The notes beneath the pieces were generated by a model. That model was not told the origin of the DNA and searched no databases. It saw only the letters and a program-made list of their open reading frames with translations. From Bog-756 sp963734395 (GTDB lineage: Bacteria; Actinomycetota; Acidimicrobiia; Acidimicrobiales; RAAP-2): a stretch of DNA of 64,000 nucleotides. The stretch is taken from assembly GCA_963734395.1 (NCBI GenBank), contig CAVTGY010000007.1, positions 1-64,000 of the forward strand, in the 5' to 3' direction. A program made the translations under genes and the position numbers. Of this stretch, positions 56,662 to 64,000 are shown in pieces (the stretch's first letter is position 1; each line of letters begins with the position of its first letter).

Positions 56662-57548
56662 ATGGACGGACTGGCGACGATCCATGCCGATCCGCTCGGT
56701 CTTCTGGTGGCGTTCGGTGCCGGGATGCTCTCCTTCCTGTCGCCGTGCGTGCTCCCACTGGTCCCCGCCTACCTGTCGATGGTGTCGGGATTGTCGGCTG
56801 CCGAGTTGAGTGCCCTGCGGCCCACTCTGGTGACGGTGGGCGCGGACTCGGGCCCAGTCTCGGCCCCGGCCGAGGAAGGCGACGACGGGGGGGAAGCGAG
56901 GAGCGGGGGTTCACCGCGGCCGAACTGCGGCGGGAGCGAAGCCGGCTCCTCTACGGGATCCTGGCCTTCATCGCCGGCTTCACCGTGGTCTTCACCATCC
57001 TCGGGGCCTCGGCCTCGGCCATCGGCAGGTTGTTCCTCACCCATCAGCGAGCGCTCGAGACCCTGTCGGGCATCCTCATCGTGGTCTTCGGAGCGGTCCT
57101 GGTGGCCGTGGCCGCCGGTGTCGGCCTCCCCATGGCATTGGCCGGCGAGCGGCGTTTCGTCGTGCGTCCCTCGGTACTCGGGTCGTGGGCCCCTCCGGTG
57201 ATGGGGATGGCGTTCGCCTTTGCCTGGACGCCGTGTATCGGACCAGTGCTGGGGAGCGTGCTGGCATTGGCCGCGGGTACCGGTGGATCGACCACCGGGG
57301 GGATCGCCCTGCTTTTGGCCTACTCGCTGGGTCTCGGTGTGCCCTTCCTCCTCAGCGGGCTGGCGTTCGGGCGGATGACCGACATGGTGGCCAAAGTACG
57401 GAACCACCTCGGTCTGGTCGACCTGGTGGGCGGAGCGGTGCTGATCGGGTTCGGTCTCCTCCTGCTCACCGGGAACGTGCACGTCATCTCCAACACCATC
57501 GCCAACTGGCTGCGTGACCTGCATCTGGATCGGTTGGCCACCAGCTGA
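56662..57548 (+). pseudogene. ccdA: CcdA-type disulfide transporter, split by a frameshift at a G7 tract
   Basis: The first frame from ATG 56662 has GLLVAFGAGMLSFLSPCVLPLVPAYLS, the first TM helix with Cys. At the poly-G tract 56887-56893 the register changes. The other frame has RRERSRLLYGILAFIAGFTVVFTILG, and then FAWTPCIGPVLGSVLALAAG with the second functional Cys, and four more TM helices. CcdA passes electrons from thioredoxin to apocytochrome and CcmG/H. Restoring one G makes a complete protein of about 295 residues. Both cysteines survive, so a sequencing error, phase variation or a -1 frameshift is possible. Confidence 0.8.
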
Positions 57549-57601
57549 CCGGGCCCCCGCCTGGCTCGGCAACCGTGTCCCTCGTAGCATGCAGGACGGC
57601 C

Positions 57602-58327
57602 ATGGTCGATCCAGCCCCCTCCCCCAAGGCGGTCTTTCTCCGTGACGCGGTCGCGTTATCGGGGCGATTCCCGCTTCTCGCCGGTGTCGACCTGGAGGTC
57701 GCCACGGGGGAGACGCTGCTGGTCGAGGGGCCCAACGGCTCGGGCAAGACCAGCCTGCTTCGGGTCTGTGCGGGGCTGGTGCCCCTGGCATCGGGCCGTC
57801 TCTCCGTGCTGGGGCTGGACCCGGCGCGCCATCGCGTCCTGGTGAGGCGGCGGGTCGGGTTGGTCTCCCATGCATCCCATCTCTACGACGACCTGACCGT
57901 CGCCGAAAACGTGCGGTTCGCGGTTCGGGCCGCCGCCGCCGATACCCGGCGCATCGACGGTGCGTTGAATCGCCTGGGCCTGACCGGCCGTCTGGCCAAG
58001 ACCCGCGCCGCCAAGCTCTCCGCCGGACAGCGCCGCCGGGTGGCACTGGCCATTCTGGCCGCCCGCTGGCCCGAGCTGTGGTTGCTCGACGAGCCACACG
58101 CCGGCCTCGACGCCTCGGCCCGCGCCACCCTCGACCAGCTGATCCGCGAGGCGTCCGGGTCAGGAACCACGGTGATCATCGCCTCCCACGAGCCCGGTGC
58201 GGTCGAATCGCTGGCCGGAAGGGCGATTGGCATCACCGGTGGCCGGGTGACCGCCGAGCGGTCGATCGGGGTGGCCGCGTCCGACCGGGCAGGCGGGCGG
58301 GGTGGACCGGTGGCCCATGTGGCGTGA
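57602..58327 (+). CDS. ccmA: Heme exporter ATPase CcmA
   Basis: The 241-residue ATPase has Walker A GPNGSGKTSLLRVCAGL, VSHASHLYDDLTVAENVRF, signature LSAGQRRRVALA, Walker B LWLLDEPHAGLD and H-loop SHEPG. The SAGQ(R/Q)RRV...L form is characteristic of CcmA. Start ATG 57602 is preferred over GTG 57575. It energises release of heme-loaded CcmE with CcmB, CcmC and CcmD. It overlaps ccmB. Confidence 0.9.
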   Translation: MVDPAPSPKAVFLRDAVALSGRFPLLAGVDLEVATGETLLVEGPNGSGKTSLLRVCAGLVPLASGRLSVLGLDPARHRVLVRRRVGLVSHASHLYDDLTVAENVRFAVRAAAADTRRIDGALNRLGLTGRLAKTRAAKLSAGQRRRVALAILAARWPELWLLDEPHAGLDASARATLDQLIREASGSGTTVIIASHEPGAVESLAGRAIGITGGRVTAERSIGVAASDRAGGRGGPVAHVA

Positions 58328-58988
58328 CACGGTGCTGGTGGCCGGCAAGGACCTCCGCATCGAGGCCCGGTCACGGGTGGCGCTCTCCCAGGTGGCACCC
58401 TTCGGGCTGGTGGCCCTGGTCATGTTCGCGTTCGCCCTCGGGCCCGACCGGACCCTGATGGCCAGAGGAGCGCCCGGACTGTTTTGGGTGGCCGTCCTGT
58501 TCTGCACGGTGCTCGCCGTCCAGCGCAGTGTGTCCGTCGAGTCGGGGGATGGCGCCCGGGACGGTCTCCGGCTTTCGGGCATCGACCCGGCCGGCCTGTT
58601 CCTGGGGAAGTCGGCGGCGGTGGGCGCCCAGCTCCTGGTGCTCGAGGCGGTGCTCGGCGTCGGGGTCGTCCTGCTCTACGGGGTCAGGATCGAGGTCCCC
58701 TGGCTGGTCGCCGTGTCCTGTGTGCTGGGGACGGTCGGGTTGGCCGCCACCGGCACGCTGTACGGGGCACTGTCCGCCGGGCTCCGGGTGAGGGAGACCC
58801 TTCTGCCGTTCCTGCTGTTGCCCATCGCCGCCCCGGTGCTGCTGGCCGGAACGCGGATCTGGCAGGCGGCGCTCGCCGGGGGCGTCCCCGCCGACGCCAC
58901 TCCCTGGCTGCGTCTGCTGGCGGTGTTCGACGCCGTCTATCTGGCGCTCGGTGTGGTCATCTACGGACCCATCCAGGAGACGACGTGA
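58317..58988 (+). CDS. ccmB: Heme exporter permease CcmB
   Basis: The 223-residue protein has six hydrophobic segments and the CcmB layout: KDLRIEARSRVALSQVAPFGLVALVMFAFALG, LFWVAVLFCTVLAVQRSVSVE, RDGLRLSGIDPAGLFLGKSAA. It starts with ATG 58317 or GTG 58302, overlapping ccmA, and its stop overlaps ccmC. Confidence 0.85.
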   Translation: MWRDTVLVAGKDLRIEARSRVALSQVAPFGLVALVMFAFALGPDRTLMARGAPGLFWVAVLFCTVLAVQRSVSVESGDGARDGLRLSGIDPAGLFLGKSAAVGAQLLVLEAVLGVGVVLLYGVRIEVPWLVAVSCVLGTVGLAATGTLYGALSAGLRVRETLLPFLLLPIAAPVLLAGTRIWQAALAGGVPADATPWLRLLAVFDAVYLALGVVIYGPIQETT

Positions 58989-59770
58989 GAGCGAACCCCG
59001 GCGTGCACACATTTCCGACCCAGTCGCCCCGCGCCCGGTGGACGGTACGGATCATCGGGATCTCCGCCGCGGTGGGGGTGGCGCTGACCGTGTGGCTCGG
59101 GTTGTGGGTGACGCCCCCCGACCAGGTCCAGGGAAACCTGGTGCGCCTGGTCTACATCCACCCCGGGGTGGCCTGGGTGGCGCTGTACCTGGCATTCGGT
59201 CTGGCCGCGGTGGCCAGCCTCCTCTACCTGTGGCCGCGGACCCGCTCCCTGTTCTGGGACCGGTTGGCCGCCGCCGCCGTCGAAGTCGGCGTGGTCTTCA
59301 ACGTGTGCACGCTGATATCGGGGTCGATCTGGGGAAAGCCGACCTGGGGGGTCTGGTGGGCCTGGGACGCCCGGCTCACCAGCACCGCGGTGCTGTTGGT
59401 CCTGTTCCTCGGGTACATGGCCCTCCGACGGGTACCCGCGGAGCCCGAGGTCAGGGCCCGACGCAGCGCCTTCGTGGCCCTGTTCGCCTCGGTGGACGTT
59501 CCCATCGTCCACTTCTCGGTTTTGTGGTGGAAGACCCTTCACCAGGGGGCGACGGTCCTCAACCCCGACCTTTCGCCCACCATCCACGGCTCGATGGCCT
59601 GGACCCTGCTGCTCGGCTTCATCGCCCTCACCCTGGTCTTCGTGTGGATGCTCCTGGTCCGCTACCGGATCGGCGTGCTCGACGACTGGCTGGGGAGCCA
59701 TGAGCTCGAAGCCGCCCTGGAGGAGCGCCGGGCCGAAGGGACCGTCACCGACGAGGACCGGGCCGCCTGA
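58985..59770 (+). CDS. ccmC: Heme-handling protein CcmC
   Basis: The 261-residue membrane protein has the WWD signature in GKPTWGVWWAWDARLTS and two heme-ligand histidines in LVYIHPGVAW and VPIVHFSVLWW. It loads heme onto CcmE. It starts at GTG 58985, overlapping the ccmB stop. Confidence 0.92.
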   Translation: MRANPGVHTFPTQSPRARWTVRIIGISAAVGVALTVWLGLWVTPPDQVQGNLVRLVYIHPGVAWVALYLAFGLAAVASLLYLWPRTRSLFWDRLAAAAVEVGVVFNVCTLISGSIWGKPTWGVWWAWDARLTSTAVLLVLFLGYMALRRVPAEPEVRARRSAFVALFASVDVPIVHFSVLWWKTLHQGATVLNPDLSPTIHGSMAWTLLLGFIALTLVFVWMLLVRYRIGVLDDWLGSHELEAALEERRAEGTVTDEDRAA

Positions 59771-59973
59771 TGGGTTACGTCGTCGCCGGCTACACGATCG
59801 TCCTCAGCATCCTGTTCCTCTACGGCCTCTCGTTGGCGTGGCGGCGGAGGCGCCTGACCCGGGCCGCCCGACGGGTGGCGTCCTTCTCCCCGGTGGCCAC
59901 CCCGAACCCCGGTGCCCCTGCGGCGACCTCGGCGGCGTCGAGTGGGCCGGATGGAGGGCGGCTCCGCCCATGA
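59770..59973 (+). CDS. ccmD: CcmD-like small membrane protein
   Basis: The 67-residue protein has one TM helix (YVVAGYTIVLSILFLYGLSLAW) followed by a basic stretch RRRRLTRAARR, as in CcmD. It is a small, poorly conserved subunit that assists CcmABC in releasing holo-CcmE. ATG 59770 shares one base with the ccmC stop. Confidence 0.75.
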   Translation: MGYVVAGYTIVLSILFLYGLSLAWRRRRLTRAARRVASFSPVATPNPGAPAATSAASSGPDGGRLRP

Positions 59974-60488
59974 CCACCGCCCCCCCGGTTCCACCGCCCG
60001 AGGCCGAAGGCGCCGGGGCCGAACCCGATGATCGGCCTGTGCCCGTCCGCCACCGTCGGGCCGTCGCGCCGTCCGGTCACCGGGTGCGCTACGCCGTGGT
60101 CGGCGCCGTGCTGATCGGCGCGTTCGCCTTCCTGGTGGCAAAGGGGCTGGGGTCGGCGCTCAACTTCTACCTCCCCGCCGACCAGGCGGTACAACAAGAA
60201 GCCAGCCTGGGCAGCCAGACCTTCAACCTCGAAGGGGTGGTCGAGCCGGGGTCGGTTCACTCGACCCCGAACGGAGTGAACTTCGTGGTCACCTCGGGCC
60301 GGACCTCGGTGTCGGTGGACAACTCGGGCAGCCCGCCTCAGCTCTTCGCACCGAACATCCCGGTGATCGCGGTCGGTCATTTCAACGCCGGCACGTTCGT
60401 GTCCAACCAGATCATGGTCAAGCATTCGGCCAACTACATCGCCGCCCACCCGGGTCGGGTCACCGCACCCAACGGGACCAAGCGATGA
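59970..60488 (+). CDS. ccmE: Heme chaperone CcmE
   Basis: The 172-residue protein has a short cytoplasmic tail, a TM helix (residues 40-60) and an OB-fold domain with FNLEGVVEPGSVHSTPNGVNFVVTSG and FAPNIPVIAVGHFNAGTFVSNQIMVKHSANYIAAHP. The heme-binding site reads K-H-S-A-N-Y (His152, Tyr156). The classical form is HDENY, so His and the NY pair are retained but the acidic residues are lost. ATG 59970 overlaps the ccmD stop. Confidence 0.9.
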   Translation: MTTAPPVPPPEAEGAGAEPDDRPVPVRHRRAVAPSGHRVRYAVVGAVLIGAFAFLVAKGLGSALNFYLPADQAVQQEASLGSQTFNLEGVVEPGSVHSTPNGVNFVVTSGRTSVSVDNSGSPPQLFAPNIPVIAVGHFNAGTFVSNQIMVKHSANYIAAHPGRVTAPNGTKR

Positions 60489-60531
60489 CAGCCGAGTCGG
60501 TACACCGCCACCTCGGCGCGGACCGACGCCG

Positions 60532-62625
60532 GTGAACGGGGCGCTGGGTCACACCGGCATCCTCATCGGGTTCGCGGCCGCGGTTATCGGCATTGTGGTC
60601 CTGACCGTGGGACTGGCCCGAGGTCGGTCTTCGACGGTGCGAGCCGGCCAGGCCTATGCCCCGGTGATCCTGGTGGGCGGTCTCATCGCCGTGGTGGCCA
60701 TGGAGCATGCCCTCCTCACCCACGACTTCTCCCTCAGCTACGTGGCCGAGAACAACAGCCGGGACACGCCGACGCTGTACTCGATCACCGGTCTGTGGTC
60801 GGCGCTGGCCGGGTCGATCCTGCTGTGGGGGGTGGTACTCGGGGGATATGCCACCGCCATGGTGTGGCGCTTCCGGCGCCGGTCCGGCGAGGATCTGGTG
60901 GGCTGGGCCACATTGGTGGTCTACGTGGTCGCGGCCTTCTTCTTCGGGCTCATGCTCGGCCCATCCGACCCGTTCAAGCACGTGGTCGGCGCCATCCCCG
61001 CCAACGGGCCGGGTCCCAACTCGCTCCTGCAGGACAACCCGCTGGTGCTGATCCACCCGCCCATGCTCTACCTCGGCCTGGTCGGGTTCACCTTGCCATT
61101 CGCATTCGCAATCGCATCATTGATCACCGGACGGCTCGACGAGGATTGGCAGGGAGAGACCCGACGATGGACGTTGTTCGCCTGGGCGTTCCTGACCATG
61201 GGGATCCTGCTCGGTGCGTGGTGGTCGTACCAGGTGCTCGGCTGGGGGGGATTCTGGGGGTGGGATCCAGTCGAGAACGCTGCCCTGATGCCTTGGTTGG
61301 TGGGTACCGCCTACCTCCACTCGGTCATGGTCCAGCAGCGACGGGGCCTGCTGCGCATATGGAACCTCTCATTGGTGGTCGCCGCCTTCAGCCTGACCAT
61401 CCTCGGGACCTTTCTCACCCGTTCCGGCATCACCCAGTCGGTGCACTCGTTCTCCAACTCGACCATCGGGCCCCTCCTGCTGGGCTTCTTCGGGGTGGTC
61501 CTGCTCACCGGGGTGGGACTCATCGCATGGCGCGGCGATCGTCTCCAATCACCCGGTGGCATCGATTCGCCGCTCAGCCGCGAAGGGGCATTCCTGGCCA
61601 ACAACCTGCTGTTCGTGGGCTTCGCCTTCATCGTCCTGTTGGGCACGGTGTTCCCGCTGTTCTACGAGGCCCTCGACAAGGGCACCCAGCTCGGGGTGGG
61701 AGCCCCGTACTTCAATCGTTTTTTCATTCCCGTCGGGCTGGCCCTGCTCTTCCTGATGGCGGTGGCCCCCGCCCTTCCGTGGCGAAAGACCACCGTCGAG
61801 GTGATGCGCGGACGCCTTGCCGTTCCCGCCGCCATCGGTGTGGCGGTGGTGGTGGCTTGTGTTCTGGCCGGAGTCAGGGGGATCGACCCGCTCCTGGCCT
61901 TCGGGCTCGGCGCCTTTGCCGCCGCCTCGGCCGCCCGGTCCCTGGGGCTGTCGGCCCGCGGTGCCTTCCGAAGTGCCCGGTCAGCGGGCGCACCTGCGGC
62001 CCGGGCCGTGCTGACCGGATGGCGCGGTTTTGTCGGTCGGGCCAACGGGGGCATGGTGGTCCACATCGGGGTGGTGGTCATCGCGGTCGGGCTGGCCGCG
62101 GCCACCTCGTTCCTGCACCGTGGCGAACTGCACCTGTCGAAGGGTGAGTCGGTCACGTTCGCCGGGCATACGGTGACCTTCGTCGGCACCCGCCAGGTCA
62201 CCTCCCCGTCTCGGTCGGCGTTCGAAGCCGTACTTCGGGTCGATCACGGGACGTTCACGCCGGCCATCAGCCAGTTCGGATCGGGTACCCAAACAGTGGG
62301 AACGCCGGCCATCGACTCGAGTTGGCGCGATGACCTGTACCTGACCATCGACTCCGTGCCGGACACCGGGGACGTCTGGAGCTTCGGGGCGGTGGAGCAG
62401 CCACTGGTCATGTGGCTGTGGATCGGAGCCGGATTGATCGGCGTCGGTTCGGTGCTGTCGGCCATACCCGGGCGCCGGCGCCGTCCCACCGACCCGGTAT
62501 CGAAACCGGTGGTGGGTGTCGCCACTGCCGCGGGGCCGAGGGACGACGGATCGGCCGATGGTGCCGGTGCCCTGTCCCAGCCGGAGGCCGACCCGGTGCC
62601 GGTCGGCGTGGCTGATCCCGGGTGA
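60532..62625 (+). CDS. ccmF: Cytochrome c heme lyase subunit CcmF
   Basis: The 697-residue polytopic protein has 14-15 TM segments, the periplasmic WWD domain (GWGGFWGWDPVENAALMPWLVG), and histidine-bearing loops (LIHPPMLYLGLVGFTLPFAFA; GTFLTRSGITQSVHSFS). It attaches heme to apocytochrome CXXCH with CcmH. GTG 60532 is 43 bp after ccmE. The last 4 bp overlap an in-frame GTG of ccmG. The C-terminal extracytoplasmic domain and tail are complete. Confidence 0.95.
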   Translation: MNGALGHTGILIGFAAAVIGIVVLTVGLARGRSSTVRAGQAYAPVILVGGLIAVVAMEHALLTHDFSLSYVAENNSRDTPTLYSITGLWSALAGSILLWGVVLGGYATAMVWRFRRRSGEDLVGWATLVVYVVAAFFFGLMLGPSDPFKHVVGAIPANGPGPNSLLQDNPLVLIHPPMLYLGLVGFTLPFAFAIASLITGRLDEDWQGETRRWTLFAWAFLTMGILLGAWWSYQVLGWGGFWGWDPVENAALMPWLVGTAYLHSVMVQQRRGLLRIWNLSLVVAAFSLTILGTFLTRSGITQSVHSFSNSTIGPLLLGFFGVVLLTGVGLIAWRGDRLQSPGGIDSPLSREGAFLANNLLFVGFAFIVLLGTVFPLFYEALDKGTQLGVGAPYFNRFFIPVGLALLFLMAVAPALPWRKTTVEVMRGRLAVPAAIGVAVVVACVLAGVRGIDPLLAFGLGAFAAASAARSLGLSARGAFRSARSAGAPAARAVLTGWRGFVGRANGGMVVHIGVVVIAVGLAAATSFLHRGELHLSKGESVTFAGHTVTFVGTRQVTSPSRSAFEAVLRVDHGTFTPAISQFGSGTQTVGTPAIDSSWRDDLYLTIDSVPDTGDVWSFGAVEQPLVMWLWIGAGLIGVGSVLSAIPGRRRRPTDPVSKPVVGVATAAGPRDDGSADGAGALSQPEADPVPVGVADPG

Positions 62626-62642
62626 TCGGCGAGAAGGACCAG

Positions 62643-63203
62643 ATGGAGCAACCCCCGACCGTTGTCCGCCACACCGCCCGGTGGGCGGCGATCGGCACGT
62701 TGATCGTGGCGGCCGGACTGGTCGCCGTGCTGGCCACCCGTCCACCGGCATCCATCGATGAGGTGCAGAACCCCGTGGTCGGCCGGGTTGCGCCGACGAT
62801 CGCCGGCGAGACGCTCTCGGGCACCCGGTACGCCTTACCGCGGGCTCCCGGCAAGTTCGTCGTGGTCAGTTTCTTCGCCAGCTGGTGCGAGCAATGCCAG
62901 AGCGAAGGACCCGAACTGGTCAAGTTCGAGTTCGAGCACCAACACAGCGGCGATGCCTCCGTGCTCAGCGTCGTGTTCAGCGACAGCCCGCAAGACGCCC
63001 GTGCCTCGCAGGCACAGCTCGGCGTAACCTGGCCGACCCTGGCGGACAGCGGAGGCACCATCGCCCTCGACTTCGGGGTGCGAGAGCTCCCGTCCACCTT
63101 CGTGATTGCCCCGGACGGACGAGTGGCCGCTTACATCGTCGCTCCCGTCACCGCAGCCGATCTCGACCACGTGATCGCGGAAGCCAGGGCGACGCACGCG
63201 TGA
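62643..63203 (+). CDS. ccmG: Thioredoxin-like CcmG/DsbE protein
   Basis: The 186-residue protein has a TM signal anchor (residues 13-32) and a TlpA/CcmG fold with FFASWCEQCQSEGPELVKF (Cys82, Cys85), GVTWPTLADSGG and VRELPSTFVIAPDGRV (cis-Pro). It reduces the apocytochrome or CcmH, with electrons from CcdA. ATG 62643 has AGAAGGA 6 nt upstream. GTG 62622 overlapping ccmF is an alternative. Confidence 0.9.
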   Translation: MEQPPTVVRHTARWAAIGTLIVAAGLVAVLATRPPASIDEVQNPVVGRVAPTIAGETLSGTRYALPRAPGKFVVVSFFASWCEQCQSEGPELVKFEFEHQHSGDASVLSVVFSDSPQDARASQAQLGVTWPTLADSGGTIALDFGVRELPSTFVIAPDGRVAAYIVAPVTAADLDHVIAEARATHA

Positions 63204-64000
63204 GACGGTGGGCGTTGCCCTTCTGGACCCTGATGGGCGTGCTGTTGGTGGGCGCGCTGATCGTTGGCAGTGGAGCGTTGTCGGGGTCGCCGCCGACCGC
63301 GTCCCAACGGGCCTCGGCCATCGAGTCGGTGATCCGCTGCCCGAGCTGCGAGGACCTCTCGGTCGCCCAGTCGAGCGCTTCAACCGCGGTCGCGGTGCGG
63401 GCCACCGTCGCCCATCTGATCGCCGAAGGATGGACGGACCAGCAGATCGAGCAGTTCCTGGTGGCCCGATACGGTGCTTCCATCGTCCTCGATCCACCCG
63501 CCCGAGGGGCGACCCTCACGGTGTGGCTCCTTCCTCTCCTCGGCGGACTCGCCGTGCTCTCGGTACTGGTGACCGTCATGGTTCGCAGGCACTACTCGTT
63601 CGACCGGGATCCGGCCGACCCGTCCGACCCGACCACCCCCACCTCGCTCGACGCCACCACCAGAGCGGAGCGCAGGCAGTTCCTGTCCCGGTCGCTGGCT
63701 GATGCCGACGCCGAATACCTGTCCGGAGATCTTTCCGACCACGACTACCTGATCCTGCGTCGCCGGGACATGGCCCGCCTAGCCGCCCTGGACTCCGCCC
63801 CCGGGCAGACGGTGACAGCGGTCAGCGCGCCGGTCGCGGGCGGCGTGTTGGTTGCCGAGGAGCCGGCCGCTGACCGGCCGGTCGACGACGGCCCGCCTGC
63901 GCTCAACCCGGCAGATGATGCCGTTCGAGTTCCGGCGCGTCCACCGAGAAGTCGTCGTAGCTGGTGGTTCCTCGGCGGCGCGGTCGCCGCCTTCGGGGGT
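63200..64000 (+). CDS. ccmH: CcmH-family protein, runs off the window (possible CcmH-CcmI fusion)
   Basis: From GTG 63200 (overlapping the ccmG stop) 267 codons stay open to the window end. There is a signal/TM segment, then RASAIESVIRCPSCEDLSVAQSSASTAVAVRATVAHLIAEGWTDQQIEQFLVARYG with the CcmH motif RCPSC (Cys47, Cys50). A second TM (LTVWLLPLLGGLAVLSVLVTVMV), a CcmI-like helical stretch (AERRQFLSRSLADADAEYLSGDLSDHDYLILRRRDMARLAAL) and a third hydrophobic segment at the end follow. This goes well beyond the usual 150-residue CcmH, so it may be fused to CcmI. Confidence 0.88.
   Translation, partial: MRRWALPFWTLMGVLLVGALIVGSGALSGSPPTASQRASAIESVIRCPSCEDLSVAQSSASTAVAVRATVAHLIAEGWTDQQIEQFLVARYGASIVLDPPARGATLTVWLLPLLGGLAVLSVLVTVMVRRHYSFDRDPADPSDPTTPTSLDATTRAERRQFLSRSLADADAEYLSGDLSDHDYLILRRRDMARLAALDSAPGQTVTAVSAPVAGGVLVAEEPAADRPVDDGPPALNPADDAVRVPARPPRSRRSWWFLGGAVAAFGG

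Overview
The window is high-GC DNA with actinobacterial gene content: a TIGR03086/mycothiol-dependent-isomerase-like protein, a wax ester synthase/diacylglycerol acyltransferase, an SCO6745-family protein, RskA-type anti-sigma control, a Pkn-like receptor kinase, and many TetR, MarR, PadR and HxlR regulators. A complete System I (Ccm) cytochrome c maturation operon instead of ResBC suggests a deep-branching actinobacterium such as an Acidimicrobiia member. That placement is an inference. No rRNA, tRNA or CRISPR array was found.

1-1.7 kb is wreckage: a nitronate monooxygenase stub, a frameshifted IS1182-type transposase and a frameshifted pyrF remnant, followed by a hairpin-rich repeat that recurs near 4.4 kb and 13 kb.

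1.7-34.5 kb is an accessory 'regulator plus detoxification enzyme' region. It holds small modules, each a one-component repressor or activator divergent from or coupled to a glyoxalase-fold protein, SDR, peroxiredoxin, tautomerase, FMN reductase, pirin, thioesterase or drug exporter. Most divergent gaps carry clear palindromic operators (TGGACC-N4-GGTCCA, TGGACT-N4-AGTCCA, TTATCAGG..CCTGATAA, CTTGA-N4-TCAAG, ATAGAACG..CGTTCTAT). A rifampicin phosphotransferase with an upstream rifamycin-associated-element-like inverted repeat is at 17.7-20.4 kb. It is followed by a frameshifted Ser/Thr kinase and an unusual cyclic-nucleotide-binding/glutaredoxin-like/thioredoxin-reductase-like fusion. Several genes here are broken by single frameshifts.

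34.5-54 kb looks more like core genome: a propeller lipoprotein, WS/DGAT and esterase, a branched-chain-type ABC importer with fused LivH-LivM, valS and cysS divergent across 21 bp, a cold-shock protein, an acyl-CoA dehydrogenase, an LMW phosphatase, a ferritin-like diiron protein, an ECF sigma/anti-sigma pair, a TetR and a glycosyltransferase.

54.7-64 kb is one long co-directional cluster: enoyl-CoA hydratase, gmd, ccdA (frameshifted at a G7 tract), then ccmA-B-C-D-E-F-G-H with overlapping or tightly spaced genes. It covers heme export, the holo-CcmE chaperone, reductive thiol chemistry and heme ligation. The last gene runs off the window end.
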